In this document: positions 24,179-24,238 of the stretch, piece after piece
Layout: every line of letters begins with the position of its first letter
How positions within the stretch are numbered: position 1 is the first letter of the stretch
Position numbers and translations under genes: made by a program
Origin: Lenisia limosa
Lineage: Eukaryota > Breviatea
Assembly: GCA_001655205.1 (NCBI GenBank)
Contig: LPNZ01008648.1
Location: 1-24,238 of the forward strand
DNA length: 24,238 bases
Reading direction: 5' to 3'
The notes under the pieces: model-generated
Seen by the model: only the letters and a program-made list of their open reading frames with translations
What the model was told of the DNA's origin: nothing
Databases searched by the model: none

Positions 24179-24238
<60 letters not shown>
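24157..24238. repeat. AGT trinucleotide microsatellite at window end
   Basis: About 27 copies of AGT/TAG with a few AGC variants at the left end, running to the last base of the window. A TTA-rich run precedes it (24140-24157). Confidence 0.97.

Noticed and set aside
24157-24238. CRISPR-like or telomere-like array at the end
   Set aside because: The unit is a plain trinucleotide with no spacers; it is a microsatellite, and AGT is not a known telomere repeat.

Overview
The window reads as nuclear DNA of a fungus or fungus-like unicellular eukaryote. Genes are cut by many short GT-AG introns (mostly about 40-250 bp), lie close together on both strands, and encode conserved eukaryotic proteins: a Rab GDI, a mitochondrial i-AAA protease, a eukaryotic-type dUTPase, and RRM and SR proteins. 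I see no operons and no bacterial signals. I assign no species; an early-diverging fungus is my best inference. Nine runs of N (1389-1484, 5950-6012, 10084-10183, 12807-12897, 13826-13901, 17806-17898, 21421-21563, 22170-22243, 24004-24014) mark a draft assembly, and several abut homopolymers. All exon structures below were spliced by eye, by matching phase across GT-AG junctions. Layout, left to right: an unrecognised multi-exon gene on the minus strand (266 to about 1140); an intergenic stretch with a gap; a plus-strand NADP-dependent MDR reductase of the prostaglandin reductase/alkenal reductase group (2140-4497); a small predicted membrane protein on minus (4674-5306); a large minus-strand gene for a nuclear-looking protein with an Arg/Ser domain and a possible divergent PWWP module (5361-10983); a divergent plus-strand protein with four RRM domains (11589-13219); a Rab GDP dissociation inhibitor on minus (13305-15591), convergent with the RRM gene; and a divergent plus-strand mitochondrial i-AAA protease of the YME1 type (15817-19664). 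From about 19.7 kb the character changes. There is a low-coding, repeat-rich stretch with ORF remnants, two copies of a dispersed repeat of about 170 bp (20889-21062 and 23747-23914) that carry a fragment resembling the C-terminal part of reverse-transcriptase element proteins, and a perfect 13-bp inverted repeat. Within this stretch sits an intact eight-exon dUTPase on minus (21750-23106), divergent from the 5' end of an unrecognised plus-strand gene (23396 onward). The window ends in an AGT microsatellite. The genes do not form one pathway; the arrangement is ordinary housekeeping neighbours in convergent and divergent pairs. The points most worth following are a 45-bp in-frame tandem duplication that copies a splice donor in the protease gene, an unusual C-terminal extension of that protease, the SR/PWWP-like mosaic protein, and the dispersed retroelement-like repeat. 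I found no convincing new multi-gene system.
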